Below are positions 40,403 through 50,514 of a stretch of 64,000 bases of DNA, piece by piece. A program made the position numbers and the translations under genes. The DNA comes from an uncultured Granulosicoccaceae bacterium (GTDB lineage: Bacteria > Pseudomonadota > Gammaproteobacteria > Granulosicoccales > Granulosicoccaceae): positions 1 through 64,000 of the forward strand of contig CALLBO010000035.1 in the NCBI GenBank assembly GCA_937998875.1, in the 5' to 3' direction. Numbering within the stretch: the first letter of the stretch is position 1; each line of letters starts with the position of its first letter. Under the pieces are notes generated by a model. It worked only from the letters and a program-made list of their open reading frames with translations, did no database searches and was not told the origin of the DNA.

Positions 40403-43400
40403 ATGAACTCACACGTGTCGAACAAAGTTGTCCCGATTTCTGAAAATAAGCCCGAGATTGCCATTCGGTTTGTCACGGCCTCCAGTTTGTTTGACGGTCA
40501 CGACGCATCGATCAATATCATGCGCCGCATATTACAAGGGGCAGGTGTAGAGGTAATTCATCTCGGTCACAACCGCTCCGTTGCTGAGATTGTGACTGCA
40601 GCGATCCAGGAAGATGTGCAGGGTATTGCGATCAGTTCCTATCAGGGGGGTCATGTCGAGTATTTTAAGTACATGGTAGACATGCTGCGTGAGCAGGGTG
40701 CAGATCACATACAGGTGTTTGGTGGTGGTGGTGGGGTAATTGTTCGTGAAGAGATTGATGACTTACACCAATATGGCATAGCGCGAATCTATACACCTGA
40801 AGACGGTCAGCAGATCGGTTTGCAGGGCATGATTGAAGACATGCTGACACGTTGTCGGTTTAACCCCGGAGAAAAAGCAGGGAGTGATCTCTCGATTCTT
40901 GCAGAGGATAACTACCGCCATCTTTCACCCTTGCTTACAGCGTTGGAAAGTGGCTGTTACCCCGAGTCATTGGTTAAACAGTTGCAGACGAATGCAGCTC
41001 CGGCGGTACCGGTGCTCGGCATTACCGGGACAGGAGGCTCGGGTAAGTCCTCATTAACTGATGAGTTGATCAGACGATTCCGGATAGATCACGACGATCA
41101 ATTAAAGATTGCAATACTTGCTATTGACCCAACCCGCCGTAAAACCGGTGGTGCGCTGCTGGGTGACCGCATTCGAATGAATGCGATTGATCATCAAAAT
41201 ATATTTATGCGTTCTATTGCAACCCGCGATGCAGGTGGCGATGTGCCAGCGGAACTCAACGACATGGTGGCTGCGACCCGGCTGGCGGGCTTTGACCTTA
41301 TTATTATCGAAACCCCGGGTATCGGACAGGGAGATGCAGGCATCGTTTCTCACAGCGATGTATCACTCTATGTGATGACGCCGGAGTTCGGTGCCGCGAG
41401 CCAGCTTGAAAAAATCGATATGCTTGACTTTGCCGATGTGGTGGCGATTAATAAGTTTGATCGCAAAGGTGCTGCCGATGCACTTCGGGATGTCGCCAAG
41501 CAGGTGCAGCGAAACCGGGAGGATTTCTCCATTGCACCGGAACAAATGCCGGTGTTCGGCACTATGGCGGCACGATTTAACGATGATGGCGTCAGTGCGC
41601 TTTATAAAGAGATACTGCAACAGCTGAATGATAAGGGGCTATCCGCAAAGGGCGGTGCGTTGCAGGTAACCGATACCCGTCACTCAACTGATGAGTCTGT
41701 GATTGTGCCGACGCATCGAAGCCGCTATCTGGCAGAGATTGCGGAAACGGTGCGTGGCTACCACAAAACTTCTGAACAACAGGCGGTGCTCGCGCGTGAA
41801 AAACAACAGCTCCAATCAGCGCTGGAACTGATGAAAGATGCGGGTGTAAGCGTTGACGAAGGCGGTCTGTCTGAACTGATTGACAACCGGCAGGCATTAC
41901 TGGATGCAAGTAACGCACGCCTGCTTGAACAATGGCCTTCGCTGGCAGAGCGGTATCGTGCGGATACTTTTGAAGTTGAGATCAGGGACCGGACAATCGT
42001 AACCGCACTTACGCATGAAACCCTGAGCGGCAATTCAATACGCAAAGTGAGCGTGCCTGCATACACCGATCAGGGGGATTTACTGCGCTGGTTGTTAAAA
42101 GAAAATCTACCCGGGTACTTTCCCTACACCGCCGGGGTCTTTCCGTTTAAGCGTGAAGGCGAAGACCCCACGCGAATGTTTGCCGGTGAAGGAGATCCTT
42201 ATCGTACCAATGCGCGGTTTAAATCTTTGTCTGAACATGCACCGGCAAAACGATTATCAACTGCATTCGATTCAGTAACGTTATATGGCAATGACCCGGA
42301 TCGCCGTCCTGATATCTACGGCAAGGTAGGTAACTCCGGCGTGTCAATCGCCACTGTTGAAGACATGCAGGTGTTGTACGACGGTTTTGATCTCTGTGAT
42401 CCGAATACGTCTGTGTCAATGACCATCAATGGACCGGCACCGACAATTCTTGCCTTTTATTTCAATGCAGCATTCAGACAACAGCAGGCTAAGTTTGAAA
42501 AAGAAAATGGCAGAGCGCCCGACGATGAGGAGCTTGCTGAAATAAAAGCCTGGACGTTTGCCAATGTGCGAGGCACGGTACAGGCAGATATTTTAAAAGA
42601 AGATCAAGGTCAGAATACCTGTATCTTTTCCACTGAATTCAGCCTTAAGGTGATGGGTGATATTCAGGAGTACTTTGTTGAGCACAATGTGCGAAATTTT
42701 TACTCGGTATCTATATCGGGTTACCACATCGCAGAGGCAGGTGCTAATCCGATTAGTCAGCTGGCATTTACCCTTGCAAATGGATTCACCTATGTAGAGT
42801 CATATCTTGCACGTGGTATGCAGATCGATGATTTTGCCGCTAACCTTTCATTCTTTTTCAGTAACGGTATGGATCCGGAATATACAGTAATGGGTAGGGT
42901 GGCGAGGCGAATCTGGGCGGTTGCACTGCGTGACAAGTACGGCGCAAACGAGAGAAGCCAAAAGCTCAAATATCATATTCAAACTTCCGGCAGATCATTG
43001 CACGCGCAGGAAATGGCATTCAATGATATCAGAACAACCTTGCAGGCCCTTATTGCGGTCTACGATAATTGTAATTCACTGCATACCAATGCTTACGATG
43101 AAGCTGTGACCACACCTACCGAGGAGTCGGTTCGGCGTGCAATTGCTATACAGCTGGTGATCAATCGCGAGTGGGGTCTGGCGAAATGTGAGAATCCGAA
43201 TCAGGGCAGCTTTGTGATAGATGAATTAACCGACCTTGTTGAAGAAGCGGTGCTGCTGGAATTTGAACGCATCTCTGAACGAGGTGGTGTGCTGGGTGCA
43301 ATGGAAACCGGTTATCAGCGTGGAAAAATTCAGGAAGAGTCCATGTTATACGAGCATCGCAAGCATGACGGCTCGCTGCCGATTATCGGTGTTAATACGT

Positions 43401-43669
43401 TTACCAATCCATCGGGTGATGCAGAGGAGCACGTGATCGAACTGGCACGTTCAACCACCGAAGAGAAGGAAAGCCAGATTGCACGGCTCGAAGCGTTTAA
43501 AAACAGCAATGCTGATGAGGCAGCAGCCGCACTTGCGAAAGTGAAGGCAGTTGCGATGAGTAACGGCAATGTATTTGCCGAGCTGGTGGAGGCCGTGCAG
43601 TATTGCTCTTTAGGGCAGATTACAGACGCCTTGTTCGAGGTAGGCGGTGAGTACCGGCGTAATATGTAG
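40403..43669 (+). CDS. icmF: Fused isobutyryl-CoA mutase IcmF
   Basis: 1088 aa, the three-part fusion of IcmF. A B12-binding domain comes first ([18 protein letters not shown] near residue 30, [19 protein letters not shown]). The G-protein chaperone follows (P-loop [12 protein letters not shown] near residue 210, [44 protein letters not shown]), then the mutase barrel ([53 protein letters not shown]-like). Phe where methylmalonyl-CoA mutase has Tyr-Arg in the substrate loop supports isobutyryl/butyryl-CoA. It catalyses their interconversion with adenosylcobalamin, and the built-in GTPase protects the cofactor. Divergent from the LiuR-like operon. Confidence 0.96.
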   Translation: MNSHVSNKVVPISENKPEIAIRFVTASSLFDGHDASINIMRRILQGAGVEVIHLGHNRSVAEIVTAAIQEDVQGIAISSYQGGHVEYFKYMVDMLREQGADHIQVFGGGGGVIVREEIDDLHQYGIARIYTPEDGQQIGLQGMIEDMLTRCRFNPGEKAGSDLSILAEDNYRHLSPLLTALESGCYPESLVKQLQTNAAPAVPVLGITGTGGSGKSSLTDELIRRFRIDHDDQLKIAILAIDPTRRKTGGALLGDRIRMNAIDHQNIFMRSIATRDAGGDVPAELNDMVAATRLAGFDLIIIETPGIGQGDAGIVSHSDVSLYVMTPEFGAASQLEKIDMLDFADVVAINKFDRKGAADALRDVAKQVQRNREDFSIAPEQMPVFGTMAARFNDDGVSALYKEILQQLNDKGLSAKGGALQVTDTRHSTDESVIVPTHRSRYLAEIAETVRGYHKTSEQQAVLAREKQQLQSALELMKDAGVSVDEGGLSELIDNRQALLDASNARLLEQWPSLAERYRADTFEVEIRDRTIVTALTHETLSGNSIRKVSVPAYTDQGDLLRWLLKENLPGYFPYTAGVFPFKREGEDPTRMFAGEGDPYRTNARFKSLSEHAPAKRLSTAFDSVTLYGNDPDRRPDIYGKVGNSGVSIATVEDMQVLYDGFDLCDPNTSVSMTINGPAPTILAFYFNAAFRQQQAKFEKENGRAPDDEELAEIKAWTFANVRGTVQADILKEDQGQNTCIFSTEFSLKVMGDIQEYFVEHNVRNFYSVSISGYHIAEAGANPISQLAFTLANGFTYVESYLARGMQIDDFAANLSFFFSNGMDPEYTVMGRVARRIWAVALRDKYGANERSQKLKYHIQTSGRSLHAQEMAFNDIRTTLQALIAVYDNCNSLHTNAYDEAVTTPTEESVRRAIAIQLVINREWGLAKCENPNQGSFVIDELTDLVEEAVLLEFERISERGGVLGAMETGYQRGKIQEESMLYEHRKHDGSLPIIGVNTFTNPSGDAEEHVIELARSTTEEKESQIARLEAFKNSNADEAAAALAKVKAVAMSNGNVFAELVEAVQYCSLGQITDALFEVGGEYRRNM

Positions 43670-43737
43670 TCATCGATTTGCCGATGTACAGCACGGAATA
43701 ATTTTGCGTTAGTTCGCACGTAACCGATGGGGAATAA

Positions 43738-44481
43738 ATGAGTGTTGTCTTAATTACCGGTGCAAGTCGTGGTATTGGAGCAGCTACCGCATTACTGGCT
43801 GCAGGCAATGGCGATTCCGTAGTTGTTAACTACCGCAGCAACGAGGTTGCGGCCCGTCAGGTTGTAGATCAGATTACACACAATGGTGGAGCTGCTATTG
43901 CTGTCGCGGGCGATGTAGCTGTTGAGGCCGATGTCGTACGATTATTTGAAGCCGGTATTGCAAGGTTCGGTCGCATTGACGCTCTGGTAAATAACGCGGG
44001 AATTCTGGAGCAACATATGCGGCTTGAAGATATGAGTGTTGATCGTATGCAACGTGTTTTCAGCACCAATGTTATCGGGTCGATGTTGTGTGCACGCGAA
44101 GCTGTAAAGCATATGTCAACAAAAAATGGTGGGGCAGGAGGTGGTATTGTCAACGTATCTTCAATAGCGGCGCGGCTTGGATCTCCCAACGAATACGTTG
44201 ACTATGCGGCCAGTAAAGGTGCGATCGATACGTTAACAAAAGGTCTCTCGATAGAGCTTGCAGACTGCGGTATCCGTATTAATGCGGTAAGGCCTGGCGT
44301 TATATACACTGATATACATGCTTCCGGCGGGGAACCTGATCGCGTAGATCGTGTAAAAGACAATGTCCCGATGAAGCGTGGTGGTACTGCAGAGGAAGTA
44401 GCGAATGCGATATTGTGGTTGTTATCTGACGATGCGTCGTATACCACAGGTGCATTGATTGATGTAACAGGTGGTAGGTAA
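43738..44481 (+). CDS. Short-chain dehydrogenase/reductase (SDR)
   Basis: 247 aa classical SDR. The cofactor motif is LITGASRGIGAATALLAA, then NNAG in DALVNNAGILE. The catalytic Ser-Tyr-Lys is in IVNVSSIAARLGSPNEYVDY and YAASKGAI, followed by INAVRPGVIYTDIHA. VVVNYRSNE after the second strand suggests NADP(H). The sequence is closest to YgfF/glucose-1-dehydrogenase-like members, and the substrate is unknown. It begins 68 bp after icmF and may be part of its transcript. Confidence 0.9.
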   Translation: MSVVLITGASRGIGAATALLAAGNGDSVVVNYRSNEVAARQVVDQITHNGGAAIAVAGDVAVEADVVRLFEAGIARFGRIDALVNNAGILEQHMRLEDMSVDRMQRVFSTNVIGSMLCAREAVKHMSTKNGGAGGGIVNVSSIAARLGSPNEYVDYAASKGAIDTLTKGLSIELADCGIRINAVRPGVIYTDIHASGGEPDRVDRVKDNVPMKRGGTAEEVANAILWLLSDDASYTTGALIDVTGGR

Positions 44482-44588
44482 ACACTTCAAACAACAACCT
44501 TGTGACGGTATGTAACAATCTTCACCCGTTTTGCTATGCCTTATGAAAAAGTTTTTTGCTAGGATAGTGGAAAGGCGTGGGGATTGTT

Positions 44589-45053
44589 ATGGAGCAGGTG
44601 ATGGAGGGCGACTTAGACGATGAGCTTCATTCGATAATCAACGTGAAGTTGAACGTCGTTAACGTGAAAATCAGTCGTCAAATTGGTCAGGTGGTTCAGT
44701 CGAGTGCGAATTTGCGTCTGCCGGAATGGCGGATAATATCGCTGCTGTCTTCCGCTGGTGCGATGAGTCAGTCGGATATCCGCGGTAATATCGGCATGGA
44801 TAAAGGCCAGATCAGTCGAACTGTCAAATCAATGCTGCAAAACGAGCTGCTGCGCTTTGACGGGCAGAACGCGCAGGCAAGAAATGTCCGACTCTGTCTG
44901 ACGGACAAAGGGCGTGAGATTTACACCCGTGTCGGTGTGATGATGGAGAAACACCAGTCTCAGGTGCTGGCCGCTCTTTCGCGAGATGAAAAACAATCCT
45001 TGTATGACAGCCTGCTTCAGATTGAGAAATCTGTGGATAGCTGGAGCGCTTAG
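44589..45053 (+). CDS. MarR family transcriptional regulator
   Basis: 154 aa from ATG 44589, preceded by GGGGA; an in-frame GTG at 44577 would add four residues. The winged helix-turn-helix is LPEWRIISLLSSAGAMSQSD, IRGNIGMDKGQISRTVKSML and VRLCLTDKGREIYTRV. Amphipathic helices at both ends would form the dimer interface. MarR proteins usually repress neighbouring genes in response to small aromatic or acyl ligands. The ligand and targets are not evident; the SDR gene upstream is the nearest candidate. Confidence 0.88.
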   Translation: MEQVMEGDLDDELHSIINVKLNVVNVKISRQIGQVVQSSANLRLPEWRIISLLSSAGAMSQSDIRGNIGMDKGQISRTVKSMLQNELLRFDGQNAQARNVRLCLTDKGREIYTRVGVMMEKHQSQVLAALSRDEKQSLYDSLLQIEKSVDSWSA

Positions 45054-45283
45054 GAGTTCCATCTCCACGCGCAAGGGCGCGCTACGGAATTGCCCAGTGC
45101 GCGGTCGGCCCCGAAACCAGCCCTTTAGGGTATGAGTCCCCGTCTCGCAGGCTCTGGAAGCGCCGCGTTGTAGAGGAGCGCACGGTAAAAATCATCCCTG
45201 GATGCGATAGTCTCCTGCTACGGGCAGACTGATCGTTTACGATGTCTGCAGCACACCGATTCTGTGATTAATAGAAAGGCTGT
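45054..45283. other. GC-rich, hairpin-prone leader before the GGDEF-EAL gene
   Basis: 230 bp. A stem CGCGC / GCGCG with an AAGG loop occurs at 45068-45081, 15 bp after the MarR stop, without a T-tract. A further small hairpin, ccctttaggg, is at 45121-45130. No known riboswitch consensus, including the c-di-GMP type, could be fitted. Confidence 0.4.
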
Positions 45284-48076
45284 ATGGCAGCAAATTCCAC
45301 CGCAGGCGCAATACCGCGCAATTCCGCAATTAAAGACGCCCAGTTAACCTATCGCGCCTGCACGCTGGGTTACGCTGAATCTCTGCAGTTGGCATCGCCC
45401 AGCCAGCTGGTAGGGCAAACTGATTTCGACTTTTTATCTGATCGTGGTGCCTCGCTGGTACACGCAGCAGAGCAGCGAGTGCTTGAGTCAGGTACCACCG
45501 AGATAACTGCCGGAGCGCTGTTGAGCAAGCGAACCGCTGGTAAGTTTTTTGTGCGCAGCCCGGTTTTCAATCGCGCGGGGCAGATATGCGGTGTTGAGAT
45601 CTCTGTCGTCAGTGTCGATGACCTGCATCGCAGCTACCAGTTATTGCTCGGTCCAGAGCTGCAATTGCGTGATGTAATTAACCAATCGCCATTTGGATTA
45701 TTAATCCATCGCAACTACGAATTGATCTACGTTAATGCCAGCTGGCTGGCGCTTCTGGGCAGTGCGGAAACGCTACCGGGGGCGGAGGAGATCAGAAAAC
45801 TTGTGCCGTCCGGTAACGACGATATTAAAATTATTCATTCGCTGAACTCGACAGGCACTGAGCAGGAACTCCGCCTCCAATCGCGTGATGTCAGGTGGAA
45901 TGGCAGTACCGCAAGCGCGGTGTATTGTGTGCCCGGCGTACCGGTTACTTCGGCGTTTTCCACCATTGCGCCTGTGGCGGGAGAAGACGCGGGATTCATT
46001 GAGAAGCGTCACGGTCACAGGCGTAGCGTGGAGTTGGCAGAGTCTGGTTCACTCTTGCAACAATCCCGCGGCCACCAATATCAGGGGCCCGATGAACAGT
46101 TCTTTAAAGAGTTAAAACAGCCCATCCTGATTTGCGATAACTGGGTACCGATTCATGTCAACAGTGCCGCACAGGCAATGTTGACTAAAGATGCCAGTAG
46201 TAACTATCAATCGATATCGTCCTGGTTCAGTGACCGTGATCGTGCGAGTATCGAAGCGATAAACACTGATCCGGATAAAATTAACGACACAGTTTCTGCG
46301 CGCCTGCACAGAAAGGGTAAAAACTTTCTAGCCTTTGTCAGTACGACGCACTGGAACGGTAAAGATCTGATGTATTTATCGCTGCAACCGCAGATTGATA
46401 TGCAATCGGAACTTGAACAAACCGTTGCCAGATATTCCGACTATGTAGCTGCTGCAGGCGATTTCTCCTGGGAGATGGATAGCGAAAACCGTCTGACCCA
46501 TATCTCTGTGGAGATGAAGGAATTACTTGGTATCGAGTCTGATCAGCTGCTTAACGTACCTCTTCATACGCTGATTGCCGGACATGTTCATGAAGAAGAT
46601 CAGGCAGAGTGGAAGGTGCTGCTGGTTGATATGAATAAGAACCTGCCATTTCGGGATCGTGAATATATCTGGCGGCATAAAAATGGCGATAAAAGAGCGT
46701 TGAGATTGTCCGGGGTGCCGGCATTTGATTCGGAAGATCAGTATATCGGGTACCGTGGAGTTGGCTGGGACTGTACTGCGCGCCACCATAACGCAAGCAT
46801 CGTGGCTTACCATGCCAGTCATGACTCGCTCACCGGGTTGGTGAACCGCCGTGAGTTTGAGCTGCGCTGTAATGATGCGATAACCCGGACGGACAAGGCC
46901 AATCAAGCGCTTTGTTTTATTGATCTGGATAACTTCAAGCGGGTAAACGACACAGCCGGTCATCTTGCGGGTGACGAATTACTGCGTCAGCTTTCAGCGT
47001 TGTTTACCAGTTTGGTAAGAAAGAGTGATGTGCTCGCCCGCTTGGGCGGAGATGAATTCGGATTGCTTATTTATAATGTCGGTATAAAAGAAGCGATGAG
47101 GCTCGCATCGCAATTGCGGGCAGAAGTCGAGAGTTTTCAGTTCCACTGGGAAGGGCGGGTTTTTTCGGTTGGTGCCAGTATTGGGCTGGTCATGATTGAT
47201 ACCCGCTGGAGTACCCGGTCGGCGTTGTTTGGAGCGGCGGATGCCGCTTGCTATGAGGCGAAACACAAAGGTCGTAACCGGGTTGCCGTATTCACTGATG
47301 ACCATGCGACTGAAGATCATAAGCAAGGGGAGCCGCATCGGGACGAGTACATAAGGAGTGCTGTTGAACAGCGTAATATTAAACTCGCGATGCAGAGAAT
47401 CGCAGCACCGGATGATCTGGGGGGCAGCAGTTCCAAAATTGAAGTTTTAATGCGTCTACCTTCACCGGAAGGTGAATTGTTATTACCGGGTTCGGTGCTG
47501 CCGCTGGTTGAGCGATTTGGTTTGTCAGTGAAGCTCGACAAAGCGATAGTTGAGCTGACGATTGATTGGCTCGAAGGGCAGCCGCATGTTACGGATGGAC
47601 TTGATTTGTGCTGCGTTAACCTGAGTGGTACGTCAATCATTGATGAGGGATTTCAGCGTTTCCTGTTACGGGCGCTGAGACAGACAAACGTAGACCCCGC
47701 AGTCATGTGTTTTGAAGTCAGCGAGTCTGCGATCAGTACAAACCTGACTGTGATTTCGCGTTTCATGGAAGAGTTGGGGGCGCTCGGCTGCAGGTTTGCC
47801 ATGGATGATTTCAGCGGTGCAATTAGCTCATTCAACTATCTGAAAAAGCTGCCCGTGTCCTTTGTCAAAATAAACAGCACGTATGTACGTGCAATCATGG
47901 ATGACCCGGTGCACTACACGATGGTGAGGTCGATTAACGATGTGGCCCAGACACTGGGTAAGCAGACAATTGCAGAGTCAGTAGAGTCTGCAGATGTACT
48001 CGAAAAACTGCGAGAATTGGGTGTGAATCTGGTGCAGGGATATCATATCTCTGCACCGGAAATGATTGATTTCTAG
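45284..48076 (+). CDS. PAS-GGDEF-EAL cyclic-di-GMP signalling protein
   Basis: 930 aa, soluble, no membrane segments. PAS-like sensor regions come first (VINQSPFGLLIHRNYELIYV near 130 and the clear PAS/PAC at 390-505, FSWEMDSENRLTHISVEM to RGVGWDCTAR). The diguanylate cyclase domain has ARLGGDEFGLLIY near 588 with an inhibitory RxxD site (RKSD) five residues earlier, so it looks active and product-inhibited. The EAL domain is altered: EVLMRL replaces EALLR, DDFSGAISSF replaces DDFGTGYSS, and VKIN replaces KID. Phosphodiesterase activity is therefore doubtful, though c-di-GMP binding remains possible. Confidence 0.93.
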   Translation: MAANSTAGAIPRNSAIKDAQLTYRACTLGYAESLQLASPSQLVGQTDFDFLSDRGASLVHAAEQRVLESGTTEITAGALLSKRTAGKFFVRSPVFNRAGQICGVEISVVSVDDLHRSYQLLLGPELQLRDVINQSPFGLLIHRNYELIYVNASWLALLGSAETLPGAEEIRKLVPSGNDDIKIIHSLNSTGTEQELRLQSRDVRWNGSTASAVYCVPGVPVTSAFSTIAPVAGEDAGFIEKRHGHRRSVELAESGSLLQQSRGHQYQGPDEQFFKELKQPILICDNWVPIHVNSAAQAMLTKDASSNYQSISSWFSDRDRASIEAINTDPDKINDTVSARLHRKGKNFLAFVSTTHWNGKDLMYLSLQPQIDMQSELEQTVARYSDYVAAAGDFSWEMDSENRLTHISVEMKELLGIESDQLLNVPLHTLIAGHVHEEDQAEWKVLLVDMNKNLPFRDREYIWRHKNGDKRALRLSGVPAFDSEDQYIGYRGVGWDCTARHHNASIVAYHASHDSLTGLVNRREFELRCNDAITRTDKANQALCFIDLDNFKRVNDTAGHLAGDELLRQLSALFTSLVRKSDVLARLGGDEFGLLIYNVGIKEAMRLASQLRAEVESFQFHWEGRVFSVGASIGLVMIDTRWSTRSALFGAADAACYEAKHKGRNRVAVFTDDHATEDHKQGEPHRDEYIRSAVEQRNIKLAMQRIAAPDDLGGSSSKIEVLMRLPSPEGELLLPGSVLPLVERFGLSVKLDKAIVELTIDWLEGQPHVTDGLDLCCVNLSGTSIIDEGFQRFLLRALRQTNVDPAVMCFEVSESAISTNLTVISRFMEELGALGCRFAMDDFSGAISSFNYLKKLPVSFVKINSTYVRAIMDDPVHYTMVRSINDVAQTLGKQTIAESVESADVLEKLRELGVNLVQGYHISAPEMIDF

Positions 48077-48131
48077 AGTGCTAGTAGACTGTTTGGAAAG
48101 TTCGGTGACAAAATTTTCGCAGCACAGCCCA

Positions 48132-49580
48132 CTAACCGCGACGCCATCGGTGGTAGCGCTTCAAGATCTTTAAGGCAAACTGTGGTGCATGCTCCTTCTG
48201 CCAGTTACCAGCTACAGCTTTGTTGGCTTCTGACAGTGTCGGGTAGGTATGTATGGTGCCGAGGATCTTTTTCAGGCCGAGATTATATTTCATCGCCGTG
48301 ACGAATTCGGTCAAGAGGTCGCCTGCGTGTATTCCGACTATCGTAACTCCCAGTATGCGGTCCTTACCGGGTTTGGTTAAAACTTTAACAACCCCATGAT
48401 CTTCACTATCGGCTATCGCGCGATCCAGATCATCGATGCCGTAGATTGTAATTTCATACGGAATGTTTTTTTCTTTTGCTTCTGTCTCGTTAAGTCCTAC
48501 CCGCGCGACTTCCGGATCAGTGAAAGTTGCCCATGGGATTACCGAGTAGTCTGCTTTGTACTTTTTGAACTGTCCGAAAAGACTGTTGACGGTTGCATAC
48601 CAGGCCTGGTGTGAAGCGGTGTGAGTAAACTGGTACGGACCGGTTACGTCTCCGACTGCAAATATGTTATCGAAGTTGGTTCGCAGGAAATCGTCAGTTT
48701 CAACGGTGGTGTTTTTTCTGAGCTTAACACCAAGCTCTTCAAGACCAAATCCTTCAACATTGGGTTTGCGGCCAATAGCGACCAGCATTGCGTCAAACGG
48801 AATTTCGATGGTTTCACCGTTACGTTCGCAAACCAGCAATTGCTCTGTGCCTTTCTTGCAAGCCACCGCTTTTGTACCGGTCAGCACATTGATGCCTTCG
48901 CTCTTGAACTTGTTCAGCACCATGTCAGAGATTTCTTCGTCTTCGCGACTCATAATGCGAGGACTCATTTCAACCTGAGTCACTTCACTACCTAACCTTG
49001 AAAACGCTTGTGCCATCTCGCAGCCGATTGGCCCACCGCCTAACACGATCATTCTTTTCGGCTGTTCGCGTAAGTCCCAGATGTTGTCTGAGCTATACCA
49101 GCTGACCTGATCGAGTCCTTCTATGGGTGGGACGAAAGGTCGTGCACCGGTCGCGAGGATGATATTTCGTGCAGTGATTTTTTGACCGTTCACCTCAACT
49201 GTCCATGGATCAATGATTCTAGCTTCACCGGTGACGCAATCCACACCCAGGCCGGTAAATCGCTCTATAGAATCATGTGGTTCAATCTTCTTAATAACGT
49301 CCTGCACCCGCTCCATTACATCGGAAAATTCAAAGTCCGCCGTGGCGGACTTGATGCCATACTTTTGCGAGGTTTTTACATCGTGCAGGAATCTTGCACT
49401 TTTGATCAACGCTTTTGACGGTACGCAACCAGTATTGAGACAATCGCCGCCCATCTTGTGTTTTTCGATCAGTGTTACTTTGGCTTTCACTGCAGCGGCG
49501 ATCAGAGCCGCGATTAATCCGCCGGAACCGGCACCAATGACGACGATGTTTGTATCAAAGCTTTTAGGGGGGTTATGCAA
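48132..49580 (-). CDS. Flavin disulfide reductase (dihydrolipoamide dehydrogenase/MerA-like)
   Basis: Class I pyridine nucleotide-disulfide oxidoreductase, 482 aa from TTG 49580. That TTG follows AGGAAG and overlaps the upstream stop; a TTG at 49625 would add 15 residues. It has the FAD motif VIGAGSGGLIAALIAA, the redox-active disulfide GGDCLNTGCVPSKALI, the NAD(P) motif MIVLGGGPIGCEMAQAF, and FAVGDVTG. The dimer motif IHTYPTLSEANKAVAG keeps the His-Glu pair of thiol reductases. It lacks the C-terminal cysteines of mercuric reductase, so mercury reduction is not supported. It is coupled to a TVP38 membrane protein, a pairing I recall in other proteobacteria. The physiological substrate is unknown. 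Confidence 0.9.
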   Translation of the reverse strand: MHNPPKSFDTNIVVIGAGSGGLIAALIAAAVKAKVTLIEKHKMGGDCLNTGCVPSKALIKSARFLHDVKTSQKYGIKSATADFEFSDVMERVQDVIKKIEPHDSIERFTGLGVDCVTGEARIIDPWTVEVNGQKITARNIILATGARPFVPPIEGLDQVSWYSSDNIWDLREQPKRMIVLGGGPIGCEMAQAFSRLGSEVTQVEMSPRIMSREDEEISDMVLNKFKSEGINVLTGTKAVACKKGTEQLLVCERNGETIEIPFDAMLVAIGRKPNVEGFGLEELGVKLRKNTTVETDDFLRTNFDNIFAVGDVTGPYQFTHTASHQAWYATVNSLFGQFKKYKADYSVIPWATFTDPEVARVGLNETEAKEKNIPYEITIYGIDDLDRAIADSEDHGVVKVLTKPGKDRILGVTIVGIHAGDLLTEFVTAMKYNLGLKKILGTIHTYPTLSEANKAVAGNWQKEHAPQFALKILKRYHRWRRG

Positions 49581-50262
49581 CGGAAGTCTTCCTGTTTTTG
49601 TATAAGGTAAGTAGTTTTTTTGCAACTATCGGGAAGATACCTAGCAGCGCGAAAGCAGCAAGCAGTGACGGGGACAAAATGTCTTTTAATGAATCTAATT
49701 GCGCCAGTTGATTTCCTGCATTTACAAAAACAGCGGTCGCTGGCAGCATACCCAACTGACTCACAAGCGCATAAACAAGTGTTTTTATACCGGTCAGGCC
49801 CATGAGCAGGTTGACCACAAAAAACGGCACTACCGGTATGAGCCTAAGTGTGAAAAGGTAAAACGCACCTTCCTCTTCTATACCTTTATTGATGGTCTGT
49901 AAGTGAGAACCGAATTTGCTTTGCACTACGTCGCGAAACATAAAGCGCGAAAACAGGAAGGCGAGGGTAGCGCCGACTGTGGATGCAAAGGATACGACAA
50001 TTAGTCCGGTAAGAAAGCCAAATATCGCACCACCCGCCAACGTCATGATCGCAGCTCCAGGCAGTGAAAGGGCCGCAACTGCAACATACAATAGAAAAAA
50101 TCCAGTAATAGCAACTGCTTTATTTTCGGTTGTATAGGTCACCAGAGACTGATGCTGTGCTTTCAGAAAATCCAGCGACAGGTACTGCCCAAGATCAAAA
50201 ACAAAGAACGCCGCGACAAGCGCCAGTACCACCAGTACAATCAGTATTTTTATATTTTTCAT
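49573..50262 (-). CDS. TVP38/TMEM64 (DedA-like, VTT domain) membrane protein
   Basis: 229 aa with about six hydrophobic segments. The VTT-domain core is AALSLPGAAIMTLAGGAIFG and FASTVGATLAFLFSRFMFRD, with RLIPVVPFFVVNLLMGLTGI following. The family is linked to lipid scrambling or membrane transport. The last codons (KTSVA-stop) overlap the start of the disulfide reductase gene, so both are made from one transcript. The overlap suggests a functional pair, perhaps a fused protein in other species. Confidence 0.9.
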   Translation of the reverse strand: MKNIKILIVLVVLALVAAFFVFDLGQYLSLDFLKAQHQSLVTYTTENKAVAITGFFLLYVAVAALSLPGAAIMTLAGGAIFGFLTGLIVVSFASTVGATLAFLFSRFMFRDVVQSKFGSHLQTINKGIEEEGAFYLFTLRLIPVVPFFVVNLLMGLTGIKTLVYALVSQLGMLPATAVFVNAGNQLAQLDSLKDILSPSLLAAFALLGIFPIVAKKLLTLYKNRKTSVA

Positions 50263-50514
50263 GTGGGCTCAGCGTTATGATTACGGTTGTTGTTTTGACG
50301 ATCTGTATTTCAAAGCAATGATTCAGGTCTGAATGCATTGAACATACCCTTCGATGCAAAGTCAGCGGGTAAGTTCCATTTGGTTTGTTTGGGCAGCTGA
50401 TGCGATGTGTGATGAATTGCATGTATCTGCCGGGATTGAGAATTCGATTATCAGTAAAACGCGATGCAGGTAATGGAAAATTACCAATACTGGCCCGATT
50501 GGCATGCTACGAAA

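Noticed and set aside
45054-45283. c-di-GMP riboswitch before the GGDEF-EAL gene
   Set aside because: I could not fit the GEMM consensus; only small GC hairpins are present.
48132-49580. Mercuric reductase
   Set aside because: No C-terminal vicinal cysteines and no mer genes nearby; the His-Glu pair fits thiol disulfide reductases.
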